Source: Allium sativum (lineage: Eukaryota; Streptophyta; Magnoliopsida; Asparagales; Amaryllidaceae). From it: 64,000 nucleotides of DNA. The notes beneath the pieces are model-generated. The model was not told the origin of the DNA and searched no databases. It worked only from the letters and a program-made list of their open reading frames with translations. Position 1 is the first letter of the stretch, and each line of letters starts with the position of its first letter. The DNA is taken from contig CM060922.1 of NCBI GenBank assembly GCA_030737875.1, positions 299,265,456 through 299,329,455 on the forward strand, in the 5' to 3' direction. Below, piece after piece: positions 1 to 11,839 of this stretch. The position numbers and the translations under genes were made by a program.

Positions 1-226
1 CTCCGGAATAGCAAAGTTATCGGCCATACTGAAAACGAAGAAAAAGACAGATTCAGAATGGAGAAAAACGAAGGAATTTTGCTAATGGCTTTTTGGGGAA
101 TAGCCTTTAAAATAAACTAGACTTTTCTTTGGAAAATACTTTATACTTGGTTTTGAAAATAGTTTTCCAAAAGTTTTCTAAAAACCTTTTTGTTCCTTCT
201 CGTAAACCATATACTCTGATACCAAA
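1..226 (-). mobile_element. Start of internal region of gypsy element T1 (rest left of window)
   Basis: This is the sequence immediately downstream (on the minus strand) of the LTR at 227-3459. It begins with a primer binding site and should be the untranslated leader before gag. No gag motif is visible in these 226 bases. The one open frame here crosses the PBS and LTR edge and has no recognisable domain, so I do not call it coding. The remainder of the element, including gag-pol and the 3' LTR, would lie left of the window. Confidence 0.75.
213..224 (-). other. Primer binding site of T1
   Basis: On the minus strand this reads TGGTATCAGAGT, two bases after the LTR end. It matches 11 of 12 bases of the TGGTATCAGAGC site complementary to the 3' end of initiator methionine tRNA, and so fixes the element as minus-strand with its 5' LTR in this window. 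Confidence 0.85.
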
Positions 227-1737
227 TGTAACACCCCACCTACGCCAGGGTGGCTCTTGCAAGCACTCTGACTTTGGAGGGGCGTTTGAATCAGGTAAAT
301 ATGCATAATGATATATCAAGGCAGAACAAGAACATATGTATATATGTAAACAGAGTAAATAAGATAAGTAAAACAGCGGAAGATTTCAAACCATTTCAAA
401 ACAAGTCTGGTACAACATAATGTCAACTTTCCAAATACACAAGTCTAGACAAAAACAACTTCACTGAAAAACTGAAATACATAAGTACTATCCCCAAAAT
501 AAGTGATAACCATAGCTAGCTTCATATCAAGACCGTACATGAGCTAAAATCCCACAAGCAAGCGATCAGAAATCCAAGCTAAGCTCCAATATTCCCTCCC
601 TAAGAACCTAGGGGGGAGGGGGAAACGGAAGAAAAGAGGCGAAAGAAAAACAGGTCAGTCAAAAAGACTGAGTAAGCCCTACTACAATCAATGTAAACTG
701 ATAAAGTTAACTGGTATGAGAAGCAAGGATGATCATAAGGATAACAACATACTAGCATGATGATTAACTAACAAGGTAGATAAAGGTGTCATCGCATAAT
801 CAGGTTTAAGGTTTTGCACCACAGGTGTACTAGCAAACTAACATGACTTGAATAAACAAGTATTGATCCCTTGGCCCAAGCTTTGGCCCAATAACATGAA
901 GTGACCCTAATATGAGGTCTAACCAAACGGTCTAGTCGATCGGCTCCCTAAGCCTAACTCGTCACGTGTTGGTGTCCATACGGCCCAAACATAATTGTAG
1001 TCAGACTGTGCAGGGTCTCCCGTCGGGTCTATCAAGCCCTAGGGTGTCAACCCCTGGACACCATAAACATGCGTGCACAGTCTCGATCTACTGGTACCCG
1101 TGCATGTTTTCCCCGGCTTCGGACTGTGTGCACGACCATAGCCCGCCCGGAACTACACCGGCGTACCCTTCTGCCGTCGTTTTTGGTCGCTTACCTCAAG
1201 TCCAGTAATCGTGCCCCCACCCTAGCCTAGTCCCTAGGGTCTTAATGATACAAACTTGGGATTACTGCTGGAGTGGACCCCCATTGCTAGGATTTTTCTA
1301 GTGGGTTAAGTACGGTTTAACCCTCTTGCTAATCATGGATTAACTTGGTTAAGTGTAACGATGAGTTCACGACTTAACCCCGATTAATCTACCAAGCCCA
1401 AATTGGTTAAGTATTAAGTGGACCATGACTTAACCCTAATCACGAGGCATTAATTAATTTAATGCGCCTTAACCTCTCACATTAGACTTTGTTGCGGTTA
1501 CTAGTTAAGCCGGGCGGGTCCGGGTAGCTTTACACCACAACTTGGTCTAACCTCGGGTTCAAGGTACAACATGACCAACTTCTCACATTGGGTCCTATTG
1601 TTTGTAGCAACTAGTTAAGCCGGTCGGTTCCGGGTAGGTTTACGCTACAAACTCAACCCAACCTCGAGTTGGTCACACTTATATTTTCTAAGTGTCATGT
1701 CCATCATGTTTCCAAAACATGTTACAAGCTTTCAAGC

Positions 1738-1807
1738 AATTGGGTAGACCTAACTCAATAGGTAAATTCCCAATGGGTAGACCTAACTTAATAGGTAAAT
1801 TCCCAAT
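1738..1807. repeat. 33-bp direct duplication in T1 LTR
   Basis: Two near-identical 33-bp units in tandem, each with the core GGGTAGACCTAACT and ending TAGGTAAATTCCC. They differ at about two positions. Confidence 0.85.
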
Positions 1808-2179
1808 CTAATATTTTTATGTCTTTTAAGTTTACCCAAACCCAAATGCAATCCCATCGCTTACATATCGCAATAGCGCATAAAGGATAGAAAGAGGGAA
1901 CCTGGCATAATCATAAAGGTGTTGAAGCCACAAGTTTAACATGGTGGCATATGAAATGTACATATGTTCATATACTTGCATATTACATTTTTAGGCCTCA
2001 AAAGCATGCATAAAACCAAACTTAGCATATTGGTGATACATGGTGATAAATGACATGTAGAAATGGCCATAAGTTTGCATTTAGCCTCACATGCAAGTTA
2101 TCATAAGAGATATGATAACTTACATGTTGCCAAAATGCAACCTTTAGCATAAAGCTTGAAGCTTTATGTCCATATACTC

Positions 2180-2590
2180 AAGATAAGCTTGCATAACATG
2201 ATAACATGAACAAAATGATCATCCCAAACTTGCATAACATACTTGCATATCACATGACGAACTTGCATATCAAACTTGCATAACATAACATGATAAACTT
2301 GCATATCATAACATGGCAAACTTGCATAACATAACGTGATAAACTTGCATATCATAACATGGCAAACTTGCATAGCATAACATGGTAAACTTGCATGTCA
2401 TAACATGGCATACTTGCATAACATAACATGATAAACTTGCATATAATAATTTGGCAAACTTGCATAGCATAACATGGTAAATTTGCATATCATAACATGG
2501 CAAACTTGCATAGCATAACATGGTAAACTTGCATATCATAACATGGCATACTTGCATAACATAACATGATAAACTTGCATATCATAATGG
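2180..2590. repeat. Minisatellite of about 23 bp, roughly 18-20 copies
   Basis: Direct repeats of a unit close to AACTTGCATANCATAACATGR. Units alternate between versions ending ATGGCA or ATGGTA and versions ending ATGATA, giving a 46-bp higher-order pattern in places. The cysteine- and histidine-rich open frames on the minus strand are simple translations of this array. Confidence 0.9.
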
Positions 2591-3104
2591 CCAACCAAAC
2601 TTGCATCATTCATTTAACTTTAGAGTTTAAATATGAAAGTAGAATAGGGCTTACAATGCTTATGAAGACACAAAAATATGACAAAGCCCTTATGCAATCA
2701 AATAGACCCAAAATGCAAGCTCTAATAGAAAAACCCTTGAGCCAAAATGATCAAAACCCTTGCTTTATGATGTAAATATGGAAACTTTCCTTGAATGCAA
2801 GCTAATGACACTCATACAAGCTTGAAAACACTTGTATGCATGGAAAATCTCTCAAAGAAATAACTTAGGAATTTTATGAAGAGAGTGGAGGCCATGAGAG
2901 GAATGATTTTGCCATAGTTTAGTTGTATGAGTGAATAATGTTGATTTAGGCTTAGGTTAGGGTCTTATTTATAGAGATTAGGATTAGTTCTAGCCTTAGG
3001 ATTAAACCCTAGTTCCAATCTCAGCCCTCAAAACCAAATCTGGCCCCCAAACTCAACACAACCCCCAAAATGGTGCACCAGGCAAAACTGCCCGGCTGAG
3101 CCAA

Positions 3105-3177
3105 GTCGACAGCCAAGTCGACAGGGCTGTCGACTTGGGTCAACCAAGTCGACTCCCAAGTCGACAGGGCTGTCGAC
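3105..3177. repeat. Cluster of six GTCGAC palindromes in T1 LTR
   Basis: Six GTCGAC sites lie in about 73 bp, mostly within CAAGTCGACAGGGC and inverted forms. A similar cluster occupies the equivalent place in each LTR of the tandem family. Confidence 0.85.
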
Positions 3178-3459
3178 TTGGGTGCTCTGGCGGGAATTTT
3201 CCCGCCTGCCCCAATCTGACCTAATTTTCCAAATTCAAACTTGAATTTGAAATCTGTTTTTACTTTGAAATTTTCTGAAAACTTCGTTGGGCCTTAATCG
3301 GGTCATACTGACTCCGATTTTCGAAAACTCGGACTCTATTTCGCGTATTTTTCCGAGACGAACTCAATGGCACAGCCCGTTTCCCTTGATTCAGATTTAT
3401 AAATTTAATTCTGCCTCGATTTATGTTATAACAGGTTATTGAAAATACGGGTTGTTACA

Positions 3460-4717
3460 CTTTATCCCGTTGCTAACTCATACCGAGGCGTGAGGCTCGC
3501 GAATTAACGCTATACACAAAGCTGTGCTACTTAAAGTCGTGCTTTGATCATCATCCACAAGGCCCTGCTTTTCAACAAAAGCGTTGATCATTTGTATCTT
3601 AACATGCCACATTGTCAATTCATGCCATACAAATGATATTTATCAATATATAATCTCTAAGCTCATACATCTTAGAGAAGGGTGTTAAGCAAGAGAATAA
3701 ATTCTCTGCCAAAATAGATACATATTTAACAGAAATCAATCAATACAGAATGAAATACAATGTCAGATATAATCCATTTACAAGTTCGTTCTGGGTCTGA
3801 ACGAAACCGGAGGCGCATTATTCCGTATCCCAAATGTCCAATACAGGAGAGATGCCTTCACATATTCGGTCAATCTCCAAGTACGTCTAGACGATCACTA
3901 TGTATTACCTTGTCTTGGGTGTACAACCCAATCAAGACATCGGTAATCATCCAAAAGATGTGAAGATCTCCAGTCTTCAACCACCGTCTTTAAATCTTCG
4001 ACTTTTAGATGTCGTATTAGTTATTCAGAAGGGTTAAACCTGGACTTTCCGAATAACTCGCATAACTTATAATCATGGGAAGTTTAAACACATCATACGC
4101 CTCATTCAAATTCAAAATATTATTTTATTCAAATATTCATCACATTTGTAATCATTTCCGTAAATCTTATCAAAGATTTAATTCATTTAAACCTCTGGTT
4201 TAATTTTTTCCTTGAAAACCATTGCAAAAGATTTTATGTTATCTTTTAACAAACATAAACCCAATTAAGGTTTATCAAACTAGTCGGGATTTACGAGCCT
4301 TACCGAAGTAATCGTTCATTTTATTATCCCAATCCCAACCTATTTGTCCCATGGAGCAAAACTGGTAATACTCCATATCTAACCCCCATGGTGTTATTGG
4401 AAAATTCAAATACCACTTAACGTTCAAATCTAATTAAAGATTTAATTATCGCATGGAGTAAAACTGGTGGTACTCCATTCTCGAACATTTATTGAATTCG
4501 GTAAATATAATTATCTTATCCTCATTTCAATCTAATTAATGATTCGTTAAAACTCCACTTAGTTTTAATCTCAAAAATCATTACTTAATGATTATTCAAA
4601 TTTAGGAAATAAATCTTGTCTTTACTTGGGTTAAATAACCAATGTCATTTAAAACACAATTCACGATAAGCCTAAAATCATCTTCCATTGTAATGGAACA
4701 TTCACGGAAATTATATG
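3460..4717 (-). mobile_element. Old X-family LTR fragment, first part
   Basis: The reverse complement of this stretch aligns with the young X LTR from about 10735 down to about 9910. Matches include CTCATACCG near 3476 against GGTATGAAC, the GATCATCATCCACAAGGC stretch near 3550, the run at 3775-3900 matching 10460-10530, and GTCATTTAAAACAC near 4643. Many substitutions and indels show that it is much older than the copies at 5636-19058. It is cut on the left by T1 and on the right by G1; the continuation is at 27736. There is no coding content. Confidence 0.8.
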
Positions 4718-5635
4718 TGACGGCTCGCCCCGCACCAGCCAACATTTCCAATGAAACGCGCTGTGCCAATGTCCAACCAGCATGGGAAGGTCGTCAAAGG
4801 AAAATAAAGAAGACGATGAATCATTAAAGAGCCTGTAGTATATCTCACAGTGCATGGAAAAAAAATATAACAGTAACATAACTTGATATAAAACAAGCGA
4901 GACAGTGCATAAGCTGAAAACTAAACCATCATAGCAGCGGAAAATTCAAAATATAGCTTATGATCCAAACCATCATTATTACAAATTTTAGAACAATCTG
5001 TAAAGCAAAATAGGAAGGTACACTACTAATGCCCAAAGTAGTGACCAACAACATCACAGGGAGAATATATGGGAATACTACGTGTAAGCCTCCTGCTCTT
5101 CTCCGGACAGCTACTCGTGCATAACCAGCTAACCTGTCTCTAGTATGCTCGTTTAGGAGCAACCAGAGTAATAAGAAGAGACATAAAACTCTGGGTCAGA
5201 CAAAAGTATGGTATGAGCAATAAACAGCAAAAACAGAATAATAACAGGTATACATAACCATACCTGAACGTGGACCTACAACCAAAAAGTTAGCACAACA
5301 GGATGTAGAATACTCTAAGGTGACACTAACATATGGTGTGGAAATATTGGGGAGGCGATGTGCATGTCATGTTGATAACAAACATCAAACATAGCAATCA
5401 TCCTCATATCTCTCAATCTGTGCGTAAAGCATACAATATCTACTACTTTGATCGCCTAATCCTTTGCTATGACCTGATCCATAACCACTAATCCTTTTCT
5501 ATGTCCACTCTGCCCCCATGGAGTCATGACAACTCCACTACACTAGCTTATAGCCCTGCTACGATCACTTTGCCCCATGGAGCCATAACAACTAGACTGC
5601 ACTGATCCATAGCCGTTAATCTGTCTCTTAGTAGT
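4718..5635 (-). mobile_element. G1 3' LTR, distal part
   Basis: It starts TGACGGCTCGCC and matches the G1 LTR at 25283-26230 base for base with scattered differences, including CAACATTTCCAATGAAACG, the GTACACTA...GCCCAAAGTAGTGA block and the CCATGGAGTCAT repeats. It is interrupted at 5636 by the young X element and resumes at 19064. Against the other LTR it lacks about 35 bp inside the CCATGGAG repeat block. No clear target duplication is visible between its outer flank (ATATG) and the flank of the other LTR (TCATA). Confidence 0.9.
5631..5635. repeat. Target site duplication GTAGT, left copy
   Basis: GTAGT directly precedes TGTAACAACC of the X element and recurs at 19059-19063 directly after its terminal TTCACA. 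Joining the flanks at this pentamer restores the G1 LTR reading seen at 26220-26230. Confidence 0.95.
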
Positions 5636-6689
5636 TGTAACAACCCGGAAAATCTGGGCCAGTTTAAAATTTTTATTTTGGCAATTTTAGCGAATTTTGA
5701 TTATTTAAAATGAATTATTTTAAAAAAATATCGACGAGAAATTTATTTTGAATAGAATTCGAACGTATATATTATACGCGTCGTCGTTAGAATATAAATA
5801 TTTATATATAATTATAAATAGAATTAAAAATGGCGCGGTAGTTCGATAATTCGATTTCAAACTTCAATTGAATGTACCGGGTGCAAAACAATCCGGATTT
5901 TAGTGAAACCAAAAATAATGGAATCTAATAGTGAATATCTTTCTAACGAATCCGAAAAATCAAAATTTCTTAGCGGGAATCAAAAGATATGTCCAGTTGA
6001 AAATTCTGAATAGTCGCTATGGAATTCAGGCCCTTAAAAATGGACATTTTGCAAACGACCTCGGATTTCGACGAAACCAGTTTTGTTGGGTCCGTGATGT
6101 TAAGTTATTGCTAGGTTTCAAATTTCATAATTTTTCGAATCAATATGTGAGCGTGGCAAAGGAAAACGCGTTTGACCAGTTTAAGTTGATTTTAATCGAC
6201 TGGAAATTGGCCATTTTTCTAACGGTCTCAGAATTCGACGAAACTAGTTTTGTTAGGACCGTATCGTCAATACGAAGCTAGAAAATATTTTTCTGCAATT
6301 TATAGAGTTAGTATGTGACCCCGGTAATTCGAAAAATACGTTTAAAATTCAATATAGTGATTTAAATGTAAATTCAACGAAAACTGATTGAAACGGTCGA
6401 ATCAGCTTACGATACATATCCCATTGTGTTCGGAATGGGGGTATTTAGCTATGGACGGCAGGCGGTGGGCCTCGTTTCGAGGTCGTATGTAAAAGTCAAC
6501 TTTATGTAAATAAAATAATAATAATAATAAAAAAAAAAATTAATATCTCCTCACCCCTTTTTATGTTCTGGCCCCCCCCTCCTTTTTCGTTATTCAGATC
6601 AAAACAAAAAAAAAAAAAAAAGATAGAGAAAAAAATGTCGAAACGAAAACCACCATCGCGGATCCCCCTCCGCATCCCCCACCGATGAC

Positions 6690-6839
6690 GGAAACCCCCC
6701 CCCCCCACCTCGCGATGACGGAAACCCCCCCCCCCAACCTCGCGATGACGGAAACCCCCCCTCCAGCTTCTCCTCCTCCTCGACTCCCTCCTCCCGCTCC
6801 CTCTTCCCCGCTTCTTCAATGCGTCGAACCCCCCCCCCC
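6690..6839 (+). repeat. GATGACGGAAA-C(n) repeats and long C-tracts, X LTR 1
   Basis: Three units of about 30 bp, each GATGACGGAAA followed by a C run of 12, 11 or 7, then an 11-base C run at 6829-6839. The complementary strand therefore carries closely spaced G runs, a potential quadruplex. The run lengths differ in the other LTR. Confidence 0.9.
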
Positions 6840-6969
6840 TCGGTTTAACTGTAAGTTTTTTTTTTTATATATACGATATTTTTTTTAATTCGTTTTTTTT
6901 TATATATATAATTATTGTTAGTTATTCTAATTAGATTTTAATTAAGTATAAAAAACTAAATTTTAAATA

Positions 6970-7225
6970 AGTGTAAAAACTGATTTTGATTTAAAATAAA
7001 AGGGTTTAAAAACAGTTTATAAAAAAAAAAAACTGATTTTATAGAATTTTAAAACTGAAATTTTATAAAGAATAAAAACTGATTTGCAAAAATAATTAAA
7101 ACTGATTTGTTTAAAGAATTAAAACTGTTTTTAAGGAAAGATTGAAAACTGATTTTGAAAAAGATTGAAAACTGATTTTAAAATAAAAAGTAAAAACTGA
7201 TTTTATAAGATTTTAAAAACTGATT
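6970..7225 (+). repeat. Degenerate AAAACTGATTTT repeats
   Basis: About ten irregularly spaced copies of an AAAACTGATTT-like core separated by A/T-rich spacers. The same array recurs in the second LTR at about 14200-14460. Confidence 0.7.
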
Positions 7226-7308
7226 TTTTTTAGAAAAAGGTTTGAACTTTAAAATTGAAAAGATCATATTTTTAAAATAGAAAAGGCGAAATTTTTATTG
7301 GGTAGAAG

Positions 7309-7540
7309 AAATAAAAATTTGATTTTTATATATTGAACTTTGAAATAAAAATTCGATTTTTATATATTGAACTTTGAAATAAAAATTCGATTTTTATATA
7401 TTGAACTTTGAAATAAAGATTCAATTTTTATATATTGAACTTTGAAGTAAAAATTCGATTTTTATATATTGAACTTTGAAATAAAAATTCGATTTTTATA
7501 TATTGAACTTTGAAATAAAAATTCAATTTTTATATATATA
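7309..7540 (+). repeat. 34-bp tandem array, X LTR 1
   Basis: Almost seven copies of a 34-bp unit containing ATAAAAATTCGATTTTTA and ATATTGAACTTTG. Units differ by one or two bases, mainly TCGA/TTGA/TCAA. Copy number and the order of variants are kept in the second LTR. Confidence 0.95.
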
Positions 7541-8603
7541 GTGGCCTTGGGCAACGAAGGTGACAAAAAGGCGAAACGACGAAGACTTCTGCAAAAGAAG
7601 AGCCGTGGAGCTAGGATAGCTATATGTGAGAATTTCTCACCTTTCAATTTAATTTTTCTAGTTATATATATACTAGGATGCAGACGGTGCTTAGTAGCAC
7701 CCGACACAAATCGTCCACAGACCATGGACTTGTTTGTTTGACTGTTTGGTGATTGATTGCGATATTGGTTTGAATGTGGTTTGTGGTGTGAAAAATCGAA
7801 TCGATAAATTGGTTAGGATTAGACGTGCGCCGTTATAAGGCGAAGGAGTAAGGCTAGGTTAGACTCTTACTCCAAATTTTGTGGTTTGCATAACGAAATT
7901 GATTTGATTGATGTGTGAATGGCGTGGGCCTTCACTAGACCGGGGATAAGGCTAGGCCTTGTCCCGTTTCTAGTATCGTGCCGTTATGCCGCCGAAATTT
8001 TCTAAAATATGTTAGAAAAATAAAAATATCATTTTATTTAAAGAATGAATTGAATAGAAATTCATATGTTGAAATAAAATGTTTTGTCGTTAAAAATATA
8101 ATTTTTAACGTGAAGTGAATAAAATAAAATATTCATTTATAAACCGGACGGTTTGTTTATGTACACCTATTTGAATGACATTGATTGGGACGATAAATTT
8201 TACACATCGCCCAACTGCATGAATAAAATTCTGTGTTTGATTGTTTGAAACCCCACACGGGTGTTGGGATGAAATTGGAAGTTCACTCATCCTGATTGAT
8301 TAAATATGTCAATCGATTGATTGACAGGCTGTTATAAGCATTAGATATCTATATTTGATGCTTATACAGTGTAGTGCACTTTGGTTGATGGTTGATTATT
8401 TTTCAAGGCTATTATACATGTGTTGTATGAAAATCCATATAATTAACTTTATATGGTAATTGATTGGGCCTCATTCCAGTTTTAAAATAGAAATATTTGA
8501 AAAAGAAATATTTGAAATAGAATATTTGAAAATAGAACTTTATGAAGCCGTGTTGATTAGATTGACGCCATTTTGACGTGAACGATATTTATATCAATTT
8601 TAA

Positions 8604-8850
8604 GTGATTTCGAAATAAATTGAATTGAAAACGAATTCAAAGTGAATTGAATTGAAAGTGATTTCGAAATAAATTGAATTGAAAACGATTTCGAAATGAA
8701 TTGAATTGAAAAGCGATTTCGAAATGAATTGAATTGAAAACGATTTCGAAATGAATTGAATTGAAAAGCGATTTCGAAATGAATTGAATTGAAAACGATT
8801 TCGAAATGAATTGAATTGAAAACGATTTCGAAATGAATTGAATTGAATAT
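8604..8850 (+). repeat. 27/28-bp tandem array, X LTR 1
   Basis: Nine copies of CGATTTCGAAATGAATTG plus AATTGAAAA, alternating in places between 27-bp (CGATTTC) and 28-bp (GCGATTTC) forms. The unit contains the palindrome TTCGAA. The translated Phe-Asn-Ser-Ile repeats are artefacts of this array. Confidence 0.95.
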
Positions 8851-9719
8851 GAATTCAAATTGAATTGAAATTTGAATTGAACAGAAATGAATTTTGAAAC
8901 GAATTTATAAAGAAGAATTCAATTTTGCTTTGAATTGAAATGGAAGTTGAAATAGATTTTGAAATGAATTTAAAACTGTTTATATAATTTGTTTTTAAAT
9001 AGAAATCGACGAAATATATTATATATATATTATATATAATATAATGGCCTGAATAGAACGCGCCGCGTCGCGGCAGTTCGCGAATTTCGACCATTTATTT
9101 CAAACGGACATTACGGGAGATCCGACCGTCGGATTCTCCTAAAACCGGAACCGTTGGGTTCGTATCGAAAAGAGCTTTCTAACGAAGATTAGAAATTTGA
9201 AATCTAACAGTTGGATTTGGAATTATGTCCAAATCAAATTCGAAAAAGGTCGTTGTAAGTGCAGTTCGATGGCCATTGATGGAAATCGACTGTACGGGCC
9301 TTGATAAAATTATTAAAAATAGTAATAATTTGTGTAAAATCATAAGAAATGATTTGTGAAGAATTGGGATGAAAAACTCCATATTTGAAAAGATAAAAAT
9401 GGATTTTTATCGAAATGAACTAGTTTTGAACTAGAATTATAATTCTATTTATTTTTAAATAAATAAATTGAATTCGAAAAGGGTTTTAAAAGTAACCAAA
9501 ATTCCAATGATTGCATTGGAGTGGATTTGAATCGAAATTGTCTTCGGAATATTTCGATGTTGGAATTCGTGATTATACAGGTGTTGTTATGGAAATTTGA
9601 AAGATATATATGTATATCGTTATTTCCAATACGACATTTGTTAGTCGTAGAATTCGATATTGAATATAAGCCGATATATTTTCTATTCAGAGCCTTGTAT
9701 TGAATATCGAATGTGATTT

Positions 9720-9971
9720 GGGTTTGTCGTGAATGGTGTCTTCACTAACACTGTTCTTGAACCCAGTTGAGAAAAGATTAAATCTTTTTATTTAGATTTA
9801 ATGAAGTGTACCAATTAAATGATATTTAATTAGAATTGAATTGGTATTGATTTTTGGGTTTATCGTGAATAGTGTTTTAAATAACACTTGTTCTTTAACC
9901 CGATAATTAATGGAATGTGATTTTGGGTTTATCGTGAATCGTGTTTTTAAATGACACTGATTCTTTAACCC
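9720..9971 (+). repeat. Three imperfect-hairpin repeats of about 46 bp, X LTR 1
   Basis: Units at 9720-9764, 9856-9901 and 9925-9971. Each begins GGGTTTATCGTGAAT (or GGGTTTGTCGTG), has an inner near-palindrome around GTGTTTTAAATAACAC, and ends TTCTTTAACCC, so the GGGTTTA and TTAACCC ends can pair. Copies recur in the second LTR and, reversed, in the old X fragments. Confidence 0.8.
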
Positions 9972-11827
9972 AGATAATGATTAAAACTAAGTGGAGTTTT
10001 AATGAATCTTTAATTAGATTGAAAAGATCGAGAATGGAGTATCACCAGTTTGCTCCAGGCGATAGTTAAATCTTTAATTAGATTTGAACGTGAAATTTAT
10101 AAACTAACTGTCGGTTAGCCAAGCAGAATGGTTTTCTGGATATTGATCTGATGTTGGTTTCGGCCTTCGGGGTTAATATTTGGGGAATTATTCTCTTGAT
10201 TAATTTACGGTTAGTGACTAATGAATTGGAATGAGGCGTATGTTGTGTTTGTGTAACACTTATTTAAAATATACGCGAGTTATTCGGAAAGACCGGGTTC
10301 ATCCCATTCTGAATAACTGATACGACGATAAGTCGAAGATGAAGACGATGGTCGAAGACCGGAGGTCTTCACGTCGTTTGGGTAATTACTGATGATCTTG
10401 ATTGGGCTGTACACCCAAGAAGATGGAAACAGTTAGTGATCGTCCAGACGTACTTGGAGATCGATGGATATGCGGGGTACTAGGTGCCTCCGGTTTCGTT
10501 CAGACCCAGGACGGACTTGTAAATGGACTGTGTGTCTGACATCGGATTTCATTCTGTGTGACTGATATCGGTTGCATAGGATGGTTTGCCTGTGTGGCAT
10601 GCTAAGATGCAAATGATCAAGGCTTCTGTTGAAAAGCAAAGTCTTGTGGTGATGATCAAAGCACGGCCTTTGTGGCGTAGCTTTATGTAACGTTTACCTC
10701 GCGTGTTTCACACCCGGTATGAACCAAAAACGGGAGACGGACCTCAGGGAGGACTTGCGTTTCTTTCTAGCTAGAAGTGGCGTCAGTGGTTTTACACGCC
10801 CTGACGAGTTTGACTTATGTGGTTGTTGCGGTTGCGAGGCGCCTCGGTTATATCGGTTTCGGCCGAATGCATTCTGGTCGGCTGACGGACCAGACTTACA
10901 CCCCATAGGGTGGGGAGACGTATTGTTCAGGCATAATAATCCACTCCGTGTGGACCGGCCCTGACGATCCAAGGGGCAGTTGCGGCTGTTCCTGAGGGGC
11001 AGGCTAGAGCGTCTCGAATCGGTTGAGGACTATCTTTTGCCTCGGTTCATAGATGGAAATCCAATTTCCAAATACGTGACATTTGCGGTTTTAGTTGTAA
11101 TCCTATATATGGCGACATAGTGGGATGGGGCGCTTATGCCGCCTATGATTGATACTTATGATTTGAAGTTGTTTTATACACTATGCACTTATCATAGTAT
11201 CAAATGATTTGTTTTAAACGTATCAAGCATTCTTTGGCTGTTATAAGGGAAAACCCTATCCTCGACTGTGTTGCATTGTGTGATAGGACCTGGGTCTTAT
11301 AACAGCTTCATTTTTCTTTATTTAGCATTGCGCTGTTTGTTTTATGCACTGGTATTCTTGGGAGGAAACCCGTTCCGTGTTATACGGCGTGGTCCCTTGA
11401 TTTACCTAGCTTTAAAAATAAAGATTAACTGTTTTAGTTCTCACACCAGTTACATGACTGACCTGGAGTTTATTGTTTTAACCTAAACTCTGGGTGCCCT
11501 TATTTTCGACACGGGCAGCTAGTAGTTTTGGTTTTGCAGATTTATATTCATAGGAACCTGGTTTACAGCTGGAACGATATCCGGAAAGCTTTGTATCCGT
11601 ATATCTTCTTCTAGTTGTGTATTGTATTATTTTCCGCTGCTATGTATTTAAATGTAATTTAAATCTCTGATATTTCTGTGTAATATTCATTTATACGCTG
11701 TATATTCTTGTAATCTGATGCATTGTTGTAATATACAATGAAATGTTCTTCTGTATGCGTTTTGTTGTGGTTTGTTCTCGAACTATCCAACGCTTTCCTT
11801 TACGGGGAAGTTGCGGGTCTTCACAGT

Positions 11828-11839
11828 TGGTATCAGAGC
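11828..11839 (+). other. Primer binding site of X element
   Basis: TGGTATCAGAGC, two bases after the LTR end TTCACA; a perfect 12-base match to the initiator methionine tRNA 3' end minus CCA. Confidence 0.95.

Larger units (their letters stand above)
227..3459 (-). mobile_element. 5' LTR of gypsy element T1 (3233 bp)
   Basis: The LTR is bounded by TGTAACACCCC on the plus strand and GGGTTGTTACA at the far end, giving TG...CA termini, and abuts a PBS. On the minus strand it opens TGTAACAACCCG. Its first few hundred bases align with the LTRs at 37891 onward: both contain AAGGGAAACGGG, TTCGTCTCGGAA and ATAGAGTCCGAGTTT, then a cluster of GTCGAC palindromes. A later stretch with the GCCGGGCGGGTCCGGG motif also matches. 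It is therefore a diverged relative of that family. No gene is seen; short open frames come from repeats. It is inserted in an old X LTR that resumes at 3460. Confidence 0.85.
5636..11825 (+). mobile_element. X element 5' LTR (6190 bp)
   Basis: It begins TGTAACAACCCGG and ends GGTCTTCACA, directly before the PBS. Contents in order: an AT-rich 5' part, a C-tract and poly-A stretch (6500-6840), degenerate AAAACTGATTTT repeats (about 6970-7220), a 34-bp tandem array, a 27-bp tandem array, three hairpin repeats (9720-9971) and a GC-richer 3' third (10400-11500). Short open frames are present but show no known domain, and several overlap on opposite strands. No gene is supported. Confidence 0.95.

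Noticed and set aside
966..1208. 80-codon open frame
   Set aside because: Lies wholly inside the T1 LTR, with no domain and no relation to retrotransposon proteins.
2164..2557. Cysteine/histidine-rich open frames on the minus strand
   Set aside because: They are translations of the minisatellite in the T1 LTR; repeat periodicity explains the residue pattern.
2180..2590. Possible CRISPR-like array
   Set aside because: Plant LTR minisatellite with no unique spacers; units are contiguous and degenerate.
3760..3963. 67-codon open frame
   Set aside because: Part of the old X LTR; the matching minus-strand frames at 10433-10639 and 17666-17872 are the same LTR segment and have no domain.
5931..6281. 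116-codon frame present in both X LTRs (also 13154-13504)
   Set aside because: Identity between copies follows from LTR duplication. One amino-acid change and no known domain; not evidence of coding.
8637..8858. Phe-Asn-Ser-Ile repeat protein
   Set aside because: Direct translation of the 27-bp tandem array.
10694..10972. Overlapping open frames on both strands (also 17916-18205)
   Set aside because: They arise from a GC-richer stretch of the X LTR. Two overlapping antisense frames and no domain make coding unlikely.
11828..11839. tRNA gene fragments at TGGTATCAGAGC sites
   Set aside because: They are primer binding sites directly after LTR ends; no tRNA cloverleaf surrounds them.
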